Assembly: GCF_002975275.1 (NCBI RefSeq)
Contig: NZ_PCOQ01000007.1
Coordinates: 62,001 to 126,000, forward strand
Source: Achromobacter sp. MYb9
GTDB taxonomy: Bacteria; Pseudomonadota; Gammaproteobacteria; Burkholderiales; Burkholderiaceae_B
Direction of reading: 5' to 3'
DNA length: 64,000 nt
In this document: piece after piece, positions 35,473-44,933 of the stretch
How the letters are laid out: the number at the start of each line of letters is the position of its first letter
Position numbering within the stretch: position 1 is the first letter of the stretch
Program-made: the position numbers and the translations under genes
The notes under the pieces: generated by a model
Database searches by the model: none
What the model was told of the DNA's origin: nothing
The model's input: only the letters and a program-made list of their open reading frames with translations

Positions 35473-38400
35473 GCCGCGGGCCCGTCAGTCCTTGCGGGCT
35501 TGGCGGGAACGCCGCGCCGCTGGCCCAGGCGGTGGAAGAACAGGTAGACGGCGGGCGTGGTGAACAGCGTCAGGACCTGGCTGACCAGCAGCCCGCCGAC
35601 CATGACCCAGCCCAGCGGCTGGCGCAGTTCCGCGCCGGAACCGGTGGCCAGCATCAACGGCAATGCGCCGAACAAGGCGGCCAGCGTCGTCATCAGGATG
35701 GGCCGCAGGCGCAGCAGCGCGGCTTCGCGGATGGCGGCTTCCGGCGGCAATCCGCGCGATCGCTCGGCCTCTAGCGCGAAGTCCACCATCATGATGCCGT
35801 TCTTCTTCACCAGCCCGATTAGCAGGATGATGCCGATGACGGCGATCAGGTCCAGTGGCCGGCCCGTGATCAGCAGCGCCAGCAGCGCGCCCACCGTGGC
35901 CGACGGCAGCGTCGACAGGATGGTGACGGGGTGGATCGCGCTTTCATACAGCATGCCCAGCACCAGGTACATCGTGACCACGGCGGCCAGCATCAGCCAC
36001 AGCGTGTTCGACAACGAGGCCTGGAACGCCGATGCGGCGCCCTGCAGGCGCAGCTCCACGCTGGGCGGCATGCCGATGTCGCGTTGCGCGGCTTCGATGG
36101 CGGCGATGGCCTCGCCCAGCGAGCCGCCCGGGGGCAGGTTGAACGACAGATTGACCGCCGGGAACTGCGACAGGTGGTTCACGGCCAGCGGCACGGCGCG
36201 TTCGCTGACGGTGGCCAGCGCCGATAGCGGGATCGCCTGGCCGGCTTCGGTCTGTAGATGGATGCGTTCCAGCGCGTCGGGGCTCAAGGCCAGCCGGCGG
36301 TCGACTTCCAGCACCACGCGGTATTGGTTGGATTGCGTGAACAGGGTGGCAACCTGGCGCTGGCCGAACGCGTTGTACAAGGTTTGCACCACGTCGTCCA
36401 TCGTCACGCCCAAGCGCGCGGCGGTATCGCGCGACACTTGCAGGAACGCCTGACGGCCGTCGCCTTGCAGGTCTGACGACACCTCGGCCAGCGCAGGCGA
36501 TTGCGCCAGGCGCTGCGTCAGCGCGTGGCTCCATTGCGCCAGCAGTGCGCTGTCCGGGGATGTCAGGGTGAACTGGTATTGGCCCCGGCTGACGCGGTCT
36601 TCGATGTTCAGTTCCTGCACCGGTTGCAGGAAGAGCGAGATGCCCTGGACGTCTCGGGCGCGCGCATCCAGCCGGGCCAGGATGTCGGCCAGCGGCGCGC
36701 TGCGCTCGGCCCAGGGCTTCAGGTTGATCAGCAGGCGGCCGGTGTTCAGCGTGGTGTTCATGCCATCGATCCCGATGAAGGACGACAGGCTCTGCACGTC
36801 GGGGTCGGCCAGCAGGGTGTGCGCCACCGCCTGCTGGCGCCGCGACATGGCGTCGAATGAGGTGTTCTGCGACGACTGGGTCACGCCCTGCAGCACACCG
36901 CCGTCCTGCACCGGGAAGAAGCCCTTGGGCACCGCCAGGTACAGCAGGCCGGTCAGCACCACGGTGGCCAGCATGGCCAATAGCGTCAGGCGTTGGTGGC
37001 GCAGGGTCACGTCCAGCCAGCCGGCGTAGCGCGCCTGCACGCGGTCCAGCAGGCCGGCCCGCGATTCCACGTGGGCGGGCAGCAGGCGGGCGCACATCAT
37101 GGGCGTCAGGGTCAACGACACCGCCAGCGATATCAGAATGGCCACGGCCAGCGTGATGGCGAACTCGCGGAACAGGCGGCCCACCACGTCTTCCATGAAC
37201 AACAGCGGGATCAGCACCGCGATCAACGACAGCGTCAGCGAGACCAGCGTGAAGCCGATCTGCCCCGCGCCTTTCAGCGCGGCCGACATGGGGCTGTGCC
37301 CCTGTTCGCGGTAGCGCGCGATGTTCTCCAGCATGACGATGGCGTCGTCCACCACGAAGCCCGCGCCGATGGTCAGGGCCATCAGCGTCAGGTTGTTGGT
37401 GGAAAAGCCGGCCAGGTGCATGAAACCGAAGGTGCCGATCAAGGACAACGGCACCGCCAGGCTGGGGATCAGGGTGGCCGGCAGGTTGCGCAGGAACAGA
37501 AACGTCACCAGCACCACCAGGCCCACGGCGAACACGAGTTCCCACTGCACGCCGCGCACCGATGCGCGGATGCTCTCGGTGCGGTCGGTCAGAATGCGCA
37601 CTTGCGCCGCGGCGGGCAGGCTGGCGGTCAACTGCGGCAGCAGGGCCTTGACCTGATCGGCCACGGCGATCACGTTGGCGCCCGGCTGGCGCTGGATGTT
37701 GACCAGCACGGCGGGCTGCTTGTCGACCCAGGCGGCCAGGTAGCGGTCTTCCGCGCCGTCTTCGATCATGGCGACCTGGCCCAGCCGCACCGGCGCGCCG
37801 TTCTTCCAGGCGACGATCAGCTCGCGGTATTCCTCGGCGCTTTGCAATTGGTCGTTGGCGTCCATGATGACGGACCGTACCGGGCCGTCGAAGCTGCCTT
37901 TGGGCTGGTTCGAGTTGGCCTTGGCGATGGCTTCCTGCACGTCCGACAGTTGCAGGCCGCGGGCCGCCAGCGCCATCGGATTGACCTGCACCCGCACGGC
38001 TGGCCGCTGGCCGCCGGCCAGGCTGACCATGCCCACGCCGGATAGTTGCGACAGCCGCTGCGTCATGCGCGTGTCCACCAGGTCGTAAACCTTAGGCAAC
38101 GGCAGGGAGTCCGAGGTGACGGCCAGCGTCAGGATGGGCACGTCGGCGGGGTTGACCTTCCGATAAACGGGCGGCGTCGGCAAGTCCGGGGGCAGCAGCG
38201 AGCCGCTGGCGCTGATCGCCGCCTGCACTTCCTGTTCGGCCACGCCCAGGGACACGTCCAGCGAGAATTGCAGCGTGATCACCGAAATGCCGCTGCCGCT
38301 GGTGGACGACATCTGCTTGACGCCCGGTATCTGCCCGAAACGCCTTTCAAGCGGCGCCGTGACCGCGCGCGCCGTCACGGTGGGACTGGCGCCGGGATAT

Positions 38401-38549
38401 TGGGTGGTGACCTGGATGATCGGGTAATCCACCTGCGGCAGCGCCGCCACCGGCAGCATGCGCCACGCCAGAATGCCAGACAGCAGCAGGGCGATCATCA
38501 GGAAGGACGTTGCGACCGGGCGCAGGATGAAGGGGCGTGACAGGCTCAT
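35469..38549 (-). CDS. mdtB: RND efflux transporter, MdtB-like
   Basis: 1026 residues starting [20 protein letters not shown]. It holds the RND family motif [19 protein letters not shown], the transmembrane aspartates in [20 protein letters not shown], and a GKMR-like C-terminal half with [22 protein letters not shown]. It overlaps mdtC by 4 nt and starts 7 bp after the membrane-fusion gene. A longer open frame upstream to 38729 is antisense-like coding over the mdtA end and is not used. Two different RND subunits side by side indicate an MdtBC-type heterotrimer. Confidence 0.9.
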   Translation of the reverse strand: MSLSRPFILRPVATSFLMIALLLSGILAWRMLPVAALPQVDYPIIQVTTQYPGASPTVTARAVTAPLERRFGQIPGVKQMSSTSGSGISVITLQFSLDVSLGVAEQEVQAAISASGSLLPPDLPTPPVYRKVNPADVPILTLAVTSDSLPLPKVYDLVDTRMTQRLSQLSGVGMVSLAGGQRPAVRVQVNPMALAARGLQLSDVQEAIAKANSNQPKGSFDGPVRSVIMDANDQLQSAEEYRELIVAWKNGAPVRLGQVAMIEDGAEDRYLAAWVDKQPAVLVNIQRQPGANVIAVADQVKALLPQLTASLPAAAQVRILTDRTESIRASVRGVQWELVFAVGLVVLVTFLFLRNLPATLIPSLAVPLSLIGTFGFMHLAGFSTNNLTLMALTIGAGFVVDDAIVMLENIARYREQGHSPMSAALKGAGQIGFTLVSLTLSLIAVLIPLLFMEDVVGRLFREFAITLAVAILISLAVSLTLTPMMCARLLPAHVESRAGLLDRVQARYAGWLDVTLRHQRLTLLAMLATVVLTGLLYLAVPKGFFPVQDGGVLQGVTQSSQNTSFDAMSRRQQAVAHTLLADPDVQSLSSFIGIDGMNTTLNTGRLLINLKPWAERSAPLADILARLDARARDVQGISLFLQPVQELNIEDRVSRGQYQFTLTSPDSALLAQWSHALTQRLAQSPALAEVSSDLQGDGRQAFLQVSRDTAARLGVTMDDVVQTLYNAFGQRQVATLFTQSNQYRVVLEVDRRLALSPDALERIHLQTEAGQAIPLSALATVSERAVPLAVNHLSQFPAVNLSFNLPPGGSLGEAIAAIEAAQRDIGMPPSVELRLQGAASAFQASLSNTLWLMLAAVVTMYLVLGMLYESAIHPVTILSTLPSATVGALLALLITGRPLDLIAVIGIILLIGLVKKNGIMMVDFALEAERSRGLPPEAAIREAALLRLRPILMTTLAALFGALPLMLATGSGAELRQPLGWVMVGGLLVSQVLTLFTTPAVYLFFHRLGQRRGVPAKPARTDGPAA

Positions 38550-38556
38550 GCGCGAT

Positions 38557-39723
38557 TCAGGTAAGGGACTCGACGACCTGGACTTCGCGTCCGTCGTGCA
38601 GGCGGTCCACGCCTTCGACCACGACGCGCTCGGAAGCGGCCAGGCCGCTTTCCACGACCACGCGGCCGGCGTTGGCGGACCCCAGTTGAAGGACCCGGCG
38701 CGCGGCGCGCTGGGCGTCGTCGATGACAAAGACGAAAGCGCCCTCGGTGCCGTACTGCACGGCGGCAGAGGGGATGGTGACGACGTTGTCCTGCTGCACG
38801 ACGGCCAGCCGGATGTTCACGAACTGGTTGGGAAACAGCGATTCGTCGGTGTTGTCGAAGCGGGCGCGCAGCCGGACGGTGCCGCTGGCCGCCTGGATAC
38901 GGTTGTCCAGCGCTTCCAGCGTGCCTTCGGCCAGGACGCGGCGGTCATCCGCGTCCCAGGCCTGCACGCGAAGGATTGCCGTCTTGGCCTGGGCGCGGCG
39001 CAGGATGTCCAGCCGGGTTTCGGAAATGCTGAAAATCGCGGAAATCGGCATGGTCTGCACCAACGTCGTCAGGCCGTTGGCGTCGTCGGCGCGCACCTGA
39101 TTGCCGGCGTCGACGCGGCGCAGCCCGATGCGGCCGTCCTGCGGCGCCACAATCCGGGTGTGGGACAGCAGGCGCTCGGCATCGGCGACCTGGGCGTGGT
39201 TCAACTGCCGCTGCGCCGTGTACGCGCGCACCTGGGCTTCCGCGGTGTCCAGTTGCTGGCCCGCGACGGATTCCTGGCGCGCCAGCCGGCGGTAGCGTTG
39301 CAAGTCGGCCTGGGCGTTGTCCAGCAACGCCTGGGTGGTCGCCAGCGCGCCTTCGGCGGCCGCCAGTGCGGCCAGATACGGACGGGCGTCGATCTCGGCC
39401 AGTAATTGGCCCCGGGTGACGGCCTGGCCTTCGGTGTAGTGCAGCCGGATCAATTCGCCGTCGACCTGGCTGCGCAACGTCACCTGGGCCAGTGGCGTGA
39501 TGGTGCCCAATGCGTGGAGGTCGCGCTGCAGCGGGCCCACGCGGGCGGCCGCAACGCTGACGGCGACGGGAATCTGCCCGTATTCGGGCGGACGCGGGGC
39601 GGCGGGGCCCTTTCCCATCAGCCAGTACGCAACCCCGATCAACACGGCCAGCGACAGGGCGGCGGCAATCAGGATCAGGCGCTGGGTTCGGGAAGGGCGG
39701 CCCGCAGAATAGGGCAGTGACAT
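38557..39723 (-). CDS. mdtA: RND membrane-fusion protein, MdtA-like
   Basis: 388 residues. One N-terminal anchor helix (residues 15-36) is followed by the HlyD/AcrA pattern: lipoyl half [27 protein letters not shown], an alpha-hairpin with [17 protein letters not shown], the second lipoyl half [15 protein letters not shown], and the beta-barrel. It bridges the MdtBC pump and an outer-membrane channel in the periplasm. First gene of the operon; the upstream region carries a Fur box. No ribosome site is obvious. Confidence 0.9.
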   Translation of the reverse strand: MSLPYSAGRPSRTQRLILIAAALSLAVLIGVAYWLMGKGPAAPRPPEYGQIPVAVSVAAARVGPLQRDLHALGTITPLAQVTLRSQVDGELIRLHYTEGQAVTRGQLLAEIDARPYLAALAAAEGALATTQALLDNAQADLQRYRRLARQESVAGQQLDTAEAQVRAYTAQRQLNHAQVADAERLLSHTRIVAPQDGRIGLRRVDAGNQVRADDANGLTTLVQTMPISAIFSISETRLDILRRAQAKTAILRVQAWDADDRRVLAEGTLEALDNRIQAASGTVRLRARFDNTDESLFPNQFVNIRLAVVQQDNVVTIPSAAVQYGTEGAFVFVIDDAQRAARRVLQLGSANAGRVVVESGLAASERVVVEGVDRLHDGREVQVVESLT

Positions 39724-39771
39724 CTGGGCTGCCAGGCAGGATGTTGCGGACAGCCGAGATTCTATATTAAT

Positions 39772-39790
39772 AATAATGATTAGCGTTATT
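39772..39790. promoter_or_regulatory. Fur box between mdtA and the diguanylate cyclase gene
   Basis: AATAATGATTAGCGTTATT matches 14 of 19 Fur consensus positions. It lies 49 bp upstream of mdtA and 106 bp upstream of the GGDEF gene start, so either or both may be iron-regulated. Confidence 0.65.
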
Positions 39791-39895
39791 AACGGTGAAT
39801 TTCAACAGGGGTTTTCGCCATGTCCCGGTAGGGAATTCAACGTAAAATTCGGCCGACGCCACGAAATACCGGCGCAATACGCCTTTCCTCACGGC

Positions 39896-41068
39896 ATGTA
39901 CGTCGATCTCCATACCCTTTATCTCCTTATCATCGGAACGCTGCTGGCCAGCGCTGGGATGATCTTCTGGGAGCTTCGGGCCCATCCACGGCGCAGCAAG
40001 ACGCTGCGTCTGCTGGGCACCGGTTTCGCGACGTTGGCAGCAGGATGCGTCCTGATCCTGTTCCGCCGCGACCTGCCCGGCGCTTACGGCGCGGCCCTCA
40101 GCAATCTGGTCGTGCTGGCGGGCTATCTGCTGGTGCTGAACGGGGTGTCGTCGCTGCGCGGGCGTCAGTACCGCGCGGCCTCCTTGGGCTTGCTGGCCGT
40201 GATGGCGCTGGTGTGGGCAGGCGCCGGGGCGCGATGGCCGGACGTGGTGTGGGCCTATGCCAGCGCGGTGCCGATCGCGCTGATCAGTGGCATGACGTCG
40301 TTGGAGATGTTGCGGTGCCGGGCGCTGCAGCCGCTACAGCCGCGGCGGATCATCGTCGTGGTAACGGGCATTCATGCGCTGTTGTATGCGGGCAGGGCCT
40401 TCGTGCTGCCCTGGATGGTGGCGCAGTACGGCCAGGCGGTGCTGATGGCCGCCAGCAACATCACGATGTACGAAGGTGTGTTGTATTCGGTCATTTTGCC
40501 GATGACGCTGCTGAAACTGATCCGCGAAGAAGCCCACGGCCAGCTCCTGCAGGAGTCCCAGACGGATTATCTGACCCGGCTGGGCAACCGCAGGTGGTTT
40601 TTCGAGCAGGGCGCGCGCGTCATCGGCACCGCCGGGCATGGCTGCGTTTCCATTTTGGCGTTCGACCTTGACCACTTCAAAGCCATCAACGACCTGCATG
40701 GCCATGAAACGGGCGACAAGGTGCTGACCTCGTTCGCGGGCGTCGCCCAGGGCGCTGTCGGGCCCGGCGCCGTGCTGGCCCGGATCGGCGGGGAAGAGTT
40801 CGCGTGCCTGTTGTCGGGCGACGATGCACGCCGCGCGCATCTGTTGGCCGAGACAATCGTCAGGCGCTTCGCCGAAACCGTGGCTGATCCGGCCTTGGGC
40901 GTCGGCGTGCGGGCCACGGTCAGCGTCGGCCTGGCCCAGTTCGACGGCGACGCACCCGCGTTGGCTGCGGGGCTGGCCCAGGCCGACCGGGCGCTGTACC
41001 ACGCCAAGGCGCTGGGCGGCGACCGCGTCGAATTGGCATGCTTGCCGGCAAGTTCCGCCGCCGCCTGA
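39896..41068 (+). CDS. membrane-bound diguanylate cyclase (GGDEF)
   Basis: 390 residues from MYVDLHTLYLLIIGTLLASA. Six or seven membrane helices cover the first 205 residues. The GGDEF domain follows, with FDLDHFKAINDLHGHETGDKVL and the active signature ARIGGEEFACLL, so it should make cyclic di-GMP. The RxxD inhibitory site normally five residues before GGEEF is absent. The frame is open further upstream to 39776 but that segment includes the Fur box. It is divergent from the mdtABC-like operon. Confidence 0.88.
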   Translation: MYVDLHTLYLLIIGTLLASAGMIFWELRAHPRRSKTLRLLGTGFATLAAGCVLILFRRDLPGAYGAALSNLVVLAGYLLVLNGVSSLRGRQYRAASLGLLAVMALVWAGAGARWPDVVWAYASAVPIALISGMTSLEMLRCRALQPLQPRRIIVVVTGIHALLYAGRAFVLPWMVAQYGQAVLMAASNITMYEGVLYSVILPMTLLKLIREEAHGQLLQESQTDYLTRLGNRRWFFEQGARVIGTAGHGCVSILAFDLDHFKAINDLHGHETGDKVLTSFAGVAQGAVGPGAVLARIGGEEFACLLSGDDARRAHLLAETIVRRFAETVADPALGVGVRATVSVGLAQFDGDAPALAAGLAQADRALYHAKALGGDRVELACLPASSAAA

Positions 41069-41126
41069 CCCCCGTGTCGTTATAGTGGCGGCTATTTTCA
41101 ATACCCGATCAGCAAGGAGCAGGTTC

Positions 41127-42095
41127 ATGGGCGAGCATCCCCTCGAAAGTCCGCGGCAGTTGTTCGACCGCCTTCAGGCAAGGCTGGAGACCGAACGCGC
41201 CCGCTTGGGGCAATGGCAGGCCGTTGAGGCGGATTACCGGCAGAAGTACGCCGAAGGGCTGTTGCCGCTGGAACAACAACTGCATGAGCTGCGCATGAAG
41301 CTGGTGCTGTGTTTCGATCACGCGTACAAGAACATGGGGCTGTCCAAGTCGGAACGCGAATTCGTGTCTGAACTGGTGGTGGAGTTTTCGGAAGAACTGC
41401 TGCAATTGGCCGCCAAGGGCGCGCTGCCGGCGGGCTGCGACACCGGCCGGCTCAAGACGCTTTATAAAAAACATGGCGGCTCCGACTACGACGCGGACGT
41501 GGCCGAAGAGACCGAAGATGCCAAGGTTGAGCTGGCCGATGCGCTAGGCCTGGATCCGGACGCCGATCCGGCCGCCTGGTCGCCGGCGCGACTGCTGCTG
41601 CGCATCCAGGACCAATACGAAGACGACGAGGCCGAGGAACTCCTGGCGTTGGCGCGCCTGGCCACCCGGACCACCACGCCGAACGCGGTGGCATGGCAAG
41701 CGCTGCAAGACGCCGAGCGCGAGCGCGCCAGCCAGGCCGCGCGGAATCCGGACCTTCAGGCCGATGTGGACACCGCCGGCGACATCGACGATGCGCGCCT
41801 GCCGCAGATCAACGCCATCCTGCAGGCCCAGCTGGACGAAGTGCTGCACCAGTCCACGTATGCGGAAGCGGGTTTCAAGCTGCGCTACGACCTGGATCCC
41901 TTCGCCTCGTTCGATCCGGAAACGGTGATAGAGGACCTGGACGCCGATATCGTCGACATCAAGGAATACATCAGCGAACTCGAACACGAGGTCATGCAGT
42001 TTTCGGACCAGGGGGCGCTCAAGTCCTGGCTCAAGGCGATGAAGCGCGAAGTCGAGGCCATCGAGCGCCGGGAAGGCCGGGCGGGCCGCGACTGA
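41127..42095 (+). CDS. conserved-looking acidic helical protein, function unknown
   Basis: 322 residues from MGEHPLESPRQLFDRL, with AAGGAG 7 nt before the ATG. I do not recognise it. It is hydrophilic, predicted mostly helical and very acidic, with runs such as YDADVAEETEDAKVELADAL, DQYEDDEAEELLALA and FASFDPETVIEDLDADIVDI. It has no signal peptide, membrane helix or J-domain HPD motif. Downstream of the diguanylate cyclase by 58 bp, it could share its transcript. Codon usage resembles the neighbours. Confidence 0.75.
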   Translation: MGEHPLESPRQLFDRLQARLETERARLGQWQAVEADYRQKYAEGLLPLEQQLHELRMKLVLCFDHAYKNMGLSKSEREFVSELVVEFSEELLQLAAKGALPAGCDTGRLKTLYKKHGGSDYDADVAEETEDAKVELADALGLDPDADPAAWSPARLLLRIQDQYEDDEAEELLALARLATRTTTPNAVAWQALQDAERERASQAARNPDLQADVDTAGDIDDARLPQINAILQAQLDEVLHQSTYAEAGFKLRYDLDPFASFDPETVIEDLDADIVDIKEYISELEHEVMQFSDQGALKSWLKAMKREVEAIERREGRAGRD

Positions 42096-42162
42096 GGCCG
42101 TTGCCGGGCGGGGTGGGCTGCGCGCCAGACGCGCGGCACTGCCGGCGCCCGCGCCGCGGGTG

Positions 42163-43407
42163 CTACGTGCGCCGAGCCACCGGCACCACGCGCATGACGG
42201 GCGCCGCCGGCTTGGCGGCGTCGGCGCGTGGCCGGATCATCATCGGGAAGAAGCGCCACAGGTATAGCCCCAGGGCCAGCACCCAAGCCGTGGTCGACGC
42301 GTGCAGGAAGCCGACGGAAGCGGCGGTGGGCAGCAGGGCGGCCAGGCGCAGCAGCGCCGCCAGGATCATCAGCGCGTAGCTGGTCACCATGCTGCGGTCG
42401 GTTTGCAGCGGCCGGCCCAGATGGCCCAGGGCGGTACGGGTGACCATGCCCAGGATCAGCACCGCAAAGCCGGCCACGCCGACCACATGGGCGGGCCAGG
42501 CGGCGCGCACGACATAGCCGGCCAGGTGCGCGGCGCCCACCAGCAGGCCGATCCCCACCCCCAGATACCCTGCGTACAGAATCCATAGCAGCGGCACGCG
42601 GCGCACGGCCCAGGGTTTCCACGATACCCATTGCGCCAGCGCGATCAGCCCCGTTGCCGCCAGCGCCAACGAGGCCGCGCGCGGCGCGCCGACGACGAGG
42701 CAGACGATGGCGGCCACGCCCAGGGCCAGTTGCCAGTGGCCGCTGCGCGTGTGCGGCGGAATGTCCAGCCCGGCCACTGCGCGCTTGGCGAAAAACGGCA
42801 GGACGCGGCGCGCGATCAGCAGCGTCAGTACCGCCATGCACAGCAGCCCCGCGTTGAAATAACGCATCACGGCCAGATAGTCGCCCTGCACGACGGCCCA
42901 CAGGTACATCGCGTTGGCGGCCGCCAGCCCCAGCAGCAGGAAAGGCACGCCCGCGTTGCGCTGATTGCGCGTGACCCAGACGGCGCGGCCCAAGGCGGCG
43001 GCGCCCCACAGGAAGAACCCCAGATCGGCGGCGGCGGCCACCAGGAACGCCGGCCGGCCCGGCATCAGGTAGCCCGCGCGCGCCACGATCCACAGTAGGC
43101 ACAGTGCAGCCAACGCATTGCCGCGCAACGGGTTCTTGCCCGTCCAGTTGGCGCCCGCCGTCAGCAGAAAGCCCACGCCGATGGTGGCGACAAAGCCCCA
43201 CAGCATCTCGTGCGCATGCCAGTACAGGCCGCCCATGACGCCGGTGATGCGCGCCGGGGCGTGTACCCACAACCACACGGACGCCAGCGCCCAGAAGCAG
43301 CCCGCCAGGTACAGCGGGCGAAACCCCATTTCGGTGAAGGCGCGCCATTGGGGGCGGGGCGGCCGGGCGGCCGGAGCGGGTTCGTCGATGGTCATCAGCG
43401 GAGGCAT
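42163..43407 (-). CDS. nnrS: NnrS-family haem-copper membrane protein
   Basis: 414 residues with about twelve membrane helices. NnrS hallmarks are FRPLYLAGCFWALASVWLW, the histidine-bearing WHAHEMLWGFVATIGVGFLLTAGANWTG, and HASTTAWVLALGLYLWRFFPM. NnrS proteins are induced by nitric oxide and help resist nitrosative stress in denitrifiers; the mechanism is unclear. It is divergent from the narK1 operon, and an NsrR-like palindrome lies 22-36 bp upstream. ATG 43395 is a possible alternative start. Confidence 0.92.
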   Translation of the reverse strand: MPPLMTIDEPAPAARPPRPQWRAFTEMGFRPLYLAGCFWALASVWLWVHAPARITGVMGGLYWHAHEMLWGFVATIGVGFLLTAGANWTGKNPLRGNALAALCLLWIVARAGYLMPGRPAFLVAAAADLGFFLWGAAALGRAVWVTRNQRNAGVPFLLLGLAAANAMYLWAVVQGDYLAVMRYFNAGLLCMAVLTLLIARRVLPFFAKRAVAGLDIPPHTRSGHWQLALGVAAIVCLVVGAPRAASLALAATGLIALAQWVSWKPWAVRRVPLLWILYAGYLGVGIGLLVGAAHLAGYVVRAAWPAHVVGVAGFAVLILGMVTRTALGHLGRPLQTDRSMVTSYALMILAALLRLAALLPTAASVGFLHASTTAWVLALGLYLWRFFPMMIRPRADAAKPAAPVMRVVPVARRT

Positions 43408-43428
43408 GGCGGTCTGCGGTGTTTAAGG

Positions 43429-43443
43429 TGTATTGAAAATACA
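43429..43443 (-). promoter_or_regulatory. NsrR-like palindrome upstream of nnrS
   Basis: TGTATTGAAAATACA has perfect 6-bp arms TGTATT / AATACA around a 3-bp centre and matches the half-site pattern of the NO-sensing repressor NsrR (ATGyATTT...AAATrCAT). Its place just upstream of nnrS supports NO control. Confidence 0.6.
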
Positions 43444-43515
43444 TATTAATGCCGAGGCCGCGCCCTCGCCAGCGTGATTGTTTGACGCAACGCAAACCCG
43501 CCCGGGAACCCAGCG

Positions 43516-43587
43516 GTGACTAGGCACATTGGCAGGGGCCGGATGGTCAGCCGGCGAATGGCGGCGAGGGCGGCCGGTCCCTAGGCT
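43516..43587 (+). promoter_or_regulatory. narK1 promoter with novel two-element architecture
   Basis: GTGACTAGGCAC (43516-43527), then 25 bp, GGCGAAT (43553-43559), then 22 bp, TAGGCT (43582-43587) as a -10 element. The narG promoter has the same elements at the same spacings. The regulator is unknown; no good FNR/ANR site is present. Confidence 0.6.
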
Positions 43588-43621
43588 AGGGCCTGTATCA
43601 GTGAGCCAAGCGAGAATAACC

Positions 43622-44893
43622 ATGACAGCAGCAACTTCCCCGTCCGGCAGGCCGATGCGGGTCCTGATTTCCAGCACATTCGCCTTCACCATCTGTTTCG
43701 CGGTCTGGATGATCTTCGCGGTGCTGGGCATTCCCATCAAGGCCCAGTTGGGCCTGTCCGAAACCCAGTTCGGCCTGTTGGCCGCCATGCCGGTCCTGAC
43801 GGGGTCGCTGGTGCGGGTGCCGTTGGGCATCTGGACCGACCGCTATGGCGGCCGCCCGGTGTTCTTCATCCTGATGCTGCTGGCGGTCGTGCCGATCTGG
43901 CTGCTGTCCTATGCAACCGAGTACTGGCAGTTCCTGGTGCTGGCCTTGTTCGTCGGCCTGACGGGCGGCTCGTTCTCGGTCGGCACGCCTTACGTGGCGC
44001 GCTGGTTCCCGCGCAGCAAGCAAGGCTTGGCGATGGGCGTGTTCGGCGCGGGCAACTCCGGGTCGGCCATCACCAAGTTCGTGGCGCCGGCGCTGATCGC
44101 GGCCGCTGGCGGCGCCTGGGTCATCGTGCCCCAGGTGTATGCCGTGGCGTTGCTGGTCACCGCCGTGCTGTTCTGGATGTTCTCCGCGTCGGACCCCGCC
44201 CACCGCGTCACGCGCGGCGCGACCCTGTCCGCGCAGTTCGCCATGCTGAAGGACCCGCGCGTCTGGCGCTACTGCCAGTACTACTCGGTGGTGTTCGGCG
44301 GGTATGTCGCGCTGGCGCTGTGGATGACCAAGTACTACATCGGCGAATACGGCTTTGATATGAAGCTGGCCGCGTTATTGGCCGCCTGCTTTTCGTTGCC
44401 CGGCGGCGTGCTGCGCGCGTTGGGCGGCTGGATCTCGGACCGCCACGGCGCCTACAAGACCACGTGGTGGGTGATGTGGGTGTGCTGGGTAGCGTTCTTC
44501 CTGCTGAGCTATCCGCAAACCGAATTCACCATCATGACGGCCAATGGCCCGCGTAGCTTCGGCATCGCGCTGGGACCCGTCTCGTTCACGGTGCTGCTGT
44601 TCATCGTCGGCATCGCCATGGCGATCGGCAAGGCGTCGGTCTTCAAGTTCATCTCGGATGAGTTCGGCGAAAACATCGGCGCCGTGTCCGGCATTGTCGG
44701 CCTGGCGGGCGGCCTGGGCGGCTTCGTCTTGCCCATCCTGTTCGGCGTGCTGCTGGACCTGACCGGCGTGCGTTCCAGCGCTTTCATGCTGCTGTACGGC
44801 ACGGTCTGCGTATCGCTGGTCTTCATGCACTTCAGTTTCCGGCCGGAAAGCGCGGCCAGCGCCTCGGCGGCCGTTCGCAAGCAAACCGCTTGA
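43622..44893 (+). CDS. narK1: NarK1-type nitrate transporter
   Basis: 423 residues of the major facilitator superfamily with twelve helices. Nitrate-porter signatures are GIWTDRYGGRPVFF, LALFVGLTGGSFSVGTPYVARWFP and, in the second half, GIAMAIGKASVFKFISDEF. The NarK1 subtype is considered a nitrate/proton symporter that starts nitrate import. Second subtype narK2 follows after 40 bp. Start ATG 43622 (GAGA upstream); the frame is open back to 43529 but that segment covers the promoter. The sequence is shorter and lacks the fused form seen in Paracoccus. Confidence 0.9.
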   Translation: MTAATSPSGRPMRVLISSTFAFTICFAVWMIFAVLGIPIKAQLGLSETQFGLLAAMPVLTGSLVRVPLGIWTDRYGGRPVFFILMLLAVVPIWLLSYATEYWQFLVLALFVGLTGGSFSVGTPYVARWFPRSKQGLAMGVFGAGNSGSAITKFVAPALIAAAGGAWVIVPQVYAVALLVTAVLFWMFSASDPAHRVTRGATLSAQFAMLKDPRVWRYCQYYSVVFGGYVALALWMTKYYIGEYGFDMKLAALLAACFSLPGGVLRALGGWISDRHGAYKTTWWVMWVCWVAFFLLSYPQTEFTIMTANGPRSFGIALGPVSFTVLLFIVGIAMAIGKASVFKFISDEFGENIGAVSGIVGLAGGLGGFVLPILFGVLLDLTGVRSSAFMLLYGTVCVSLVFMHFSFRPESAASASAAVRKQTA

Positions 44894-44933
44894 GCCCGCG
44901 CTCGACCCCTTCCACCCAAAGAGAGCCTTCATC

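Noticed and set aside
43474-43500. FNR-like site TTGTTTGACGCAA upstream of narK1
   Set aside because: Only about half of the conserved positions match and the spacing between half-sites is wrong; the position relative to the -10 does not fit.
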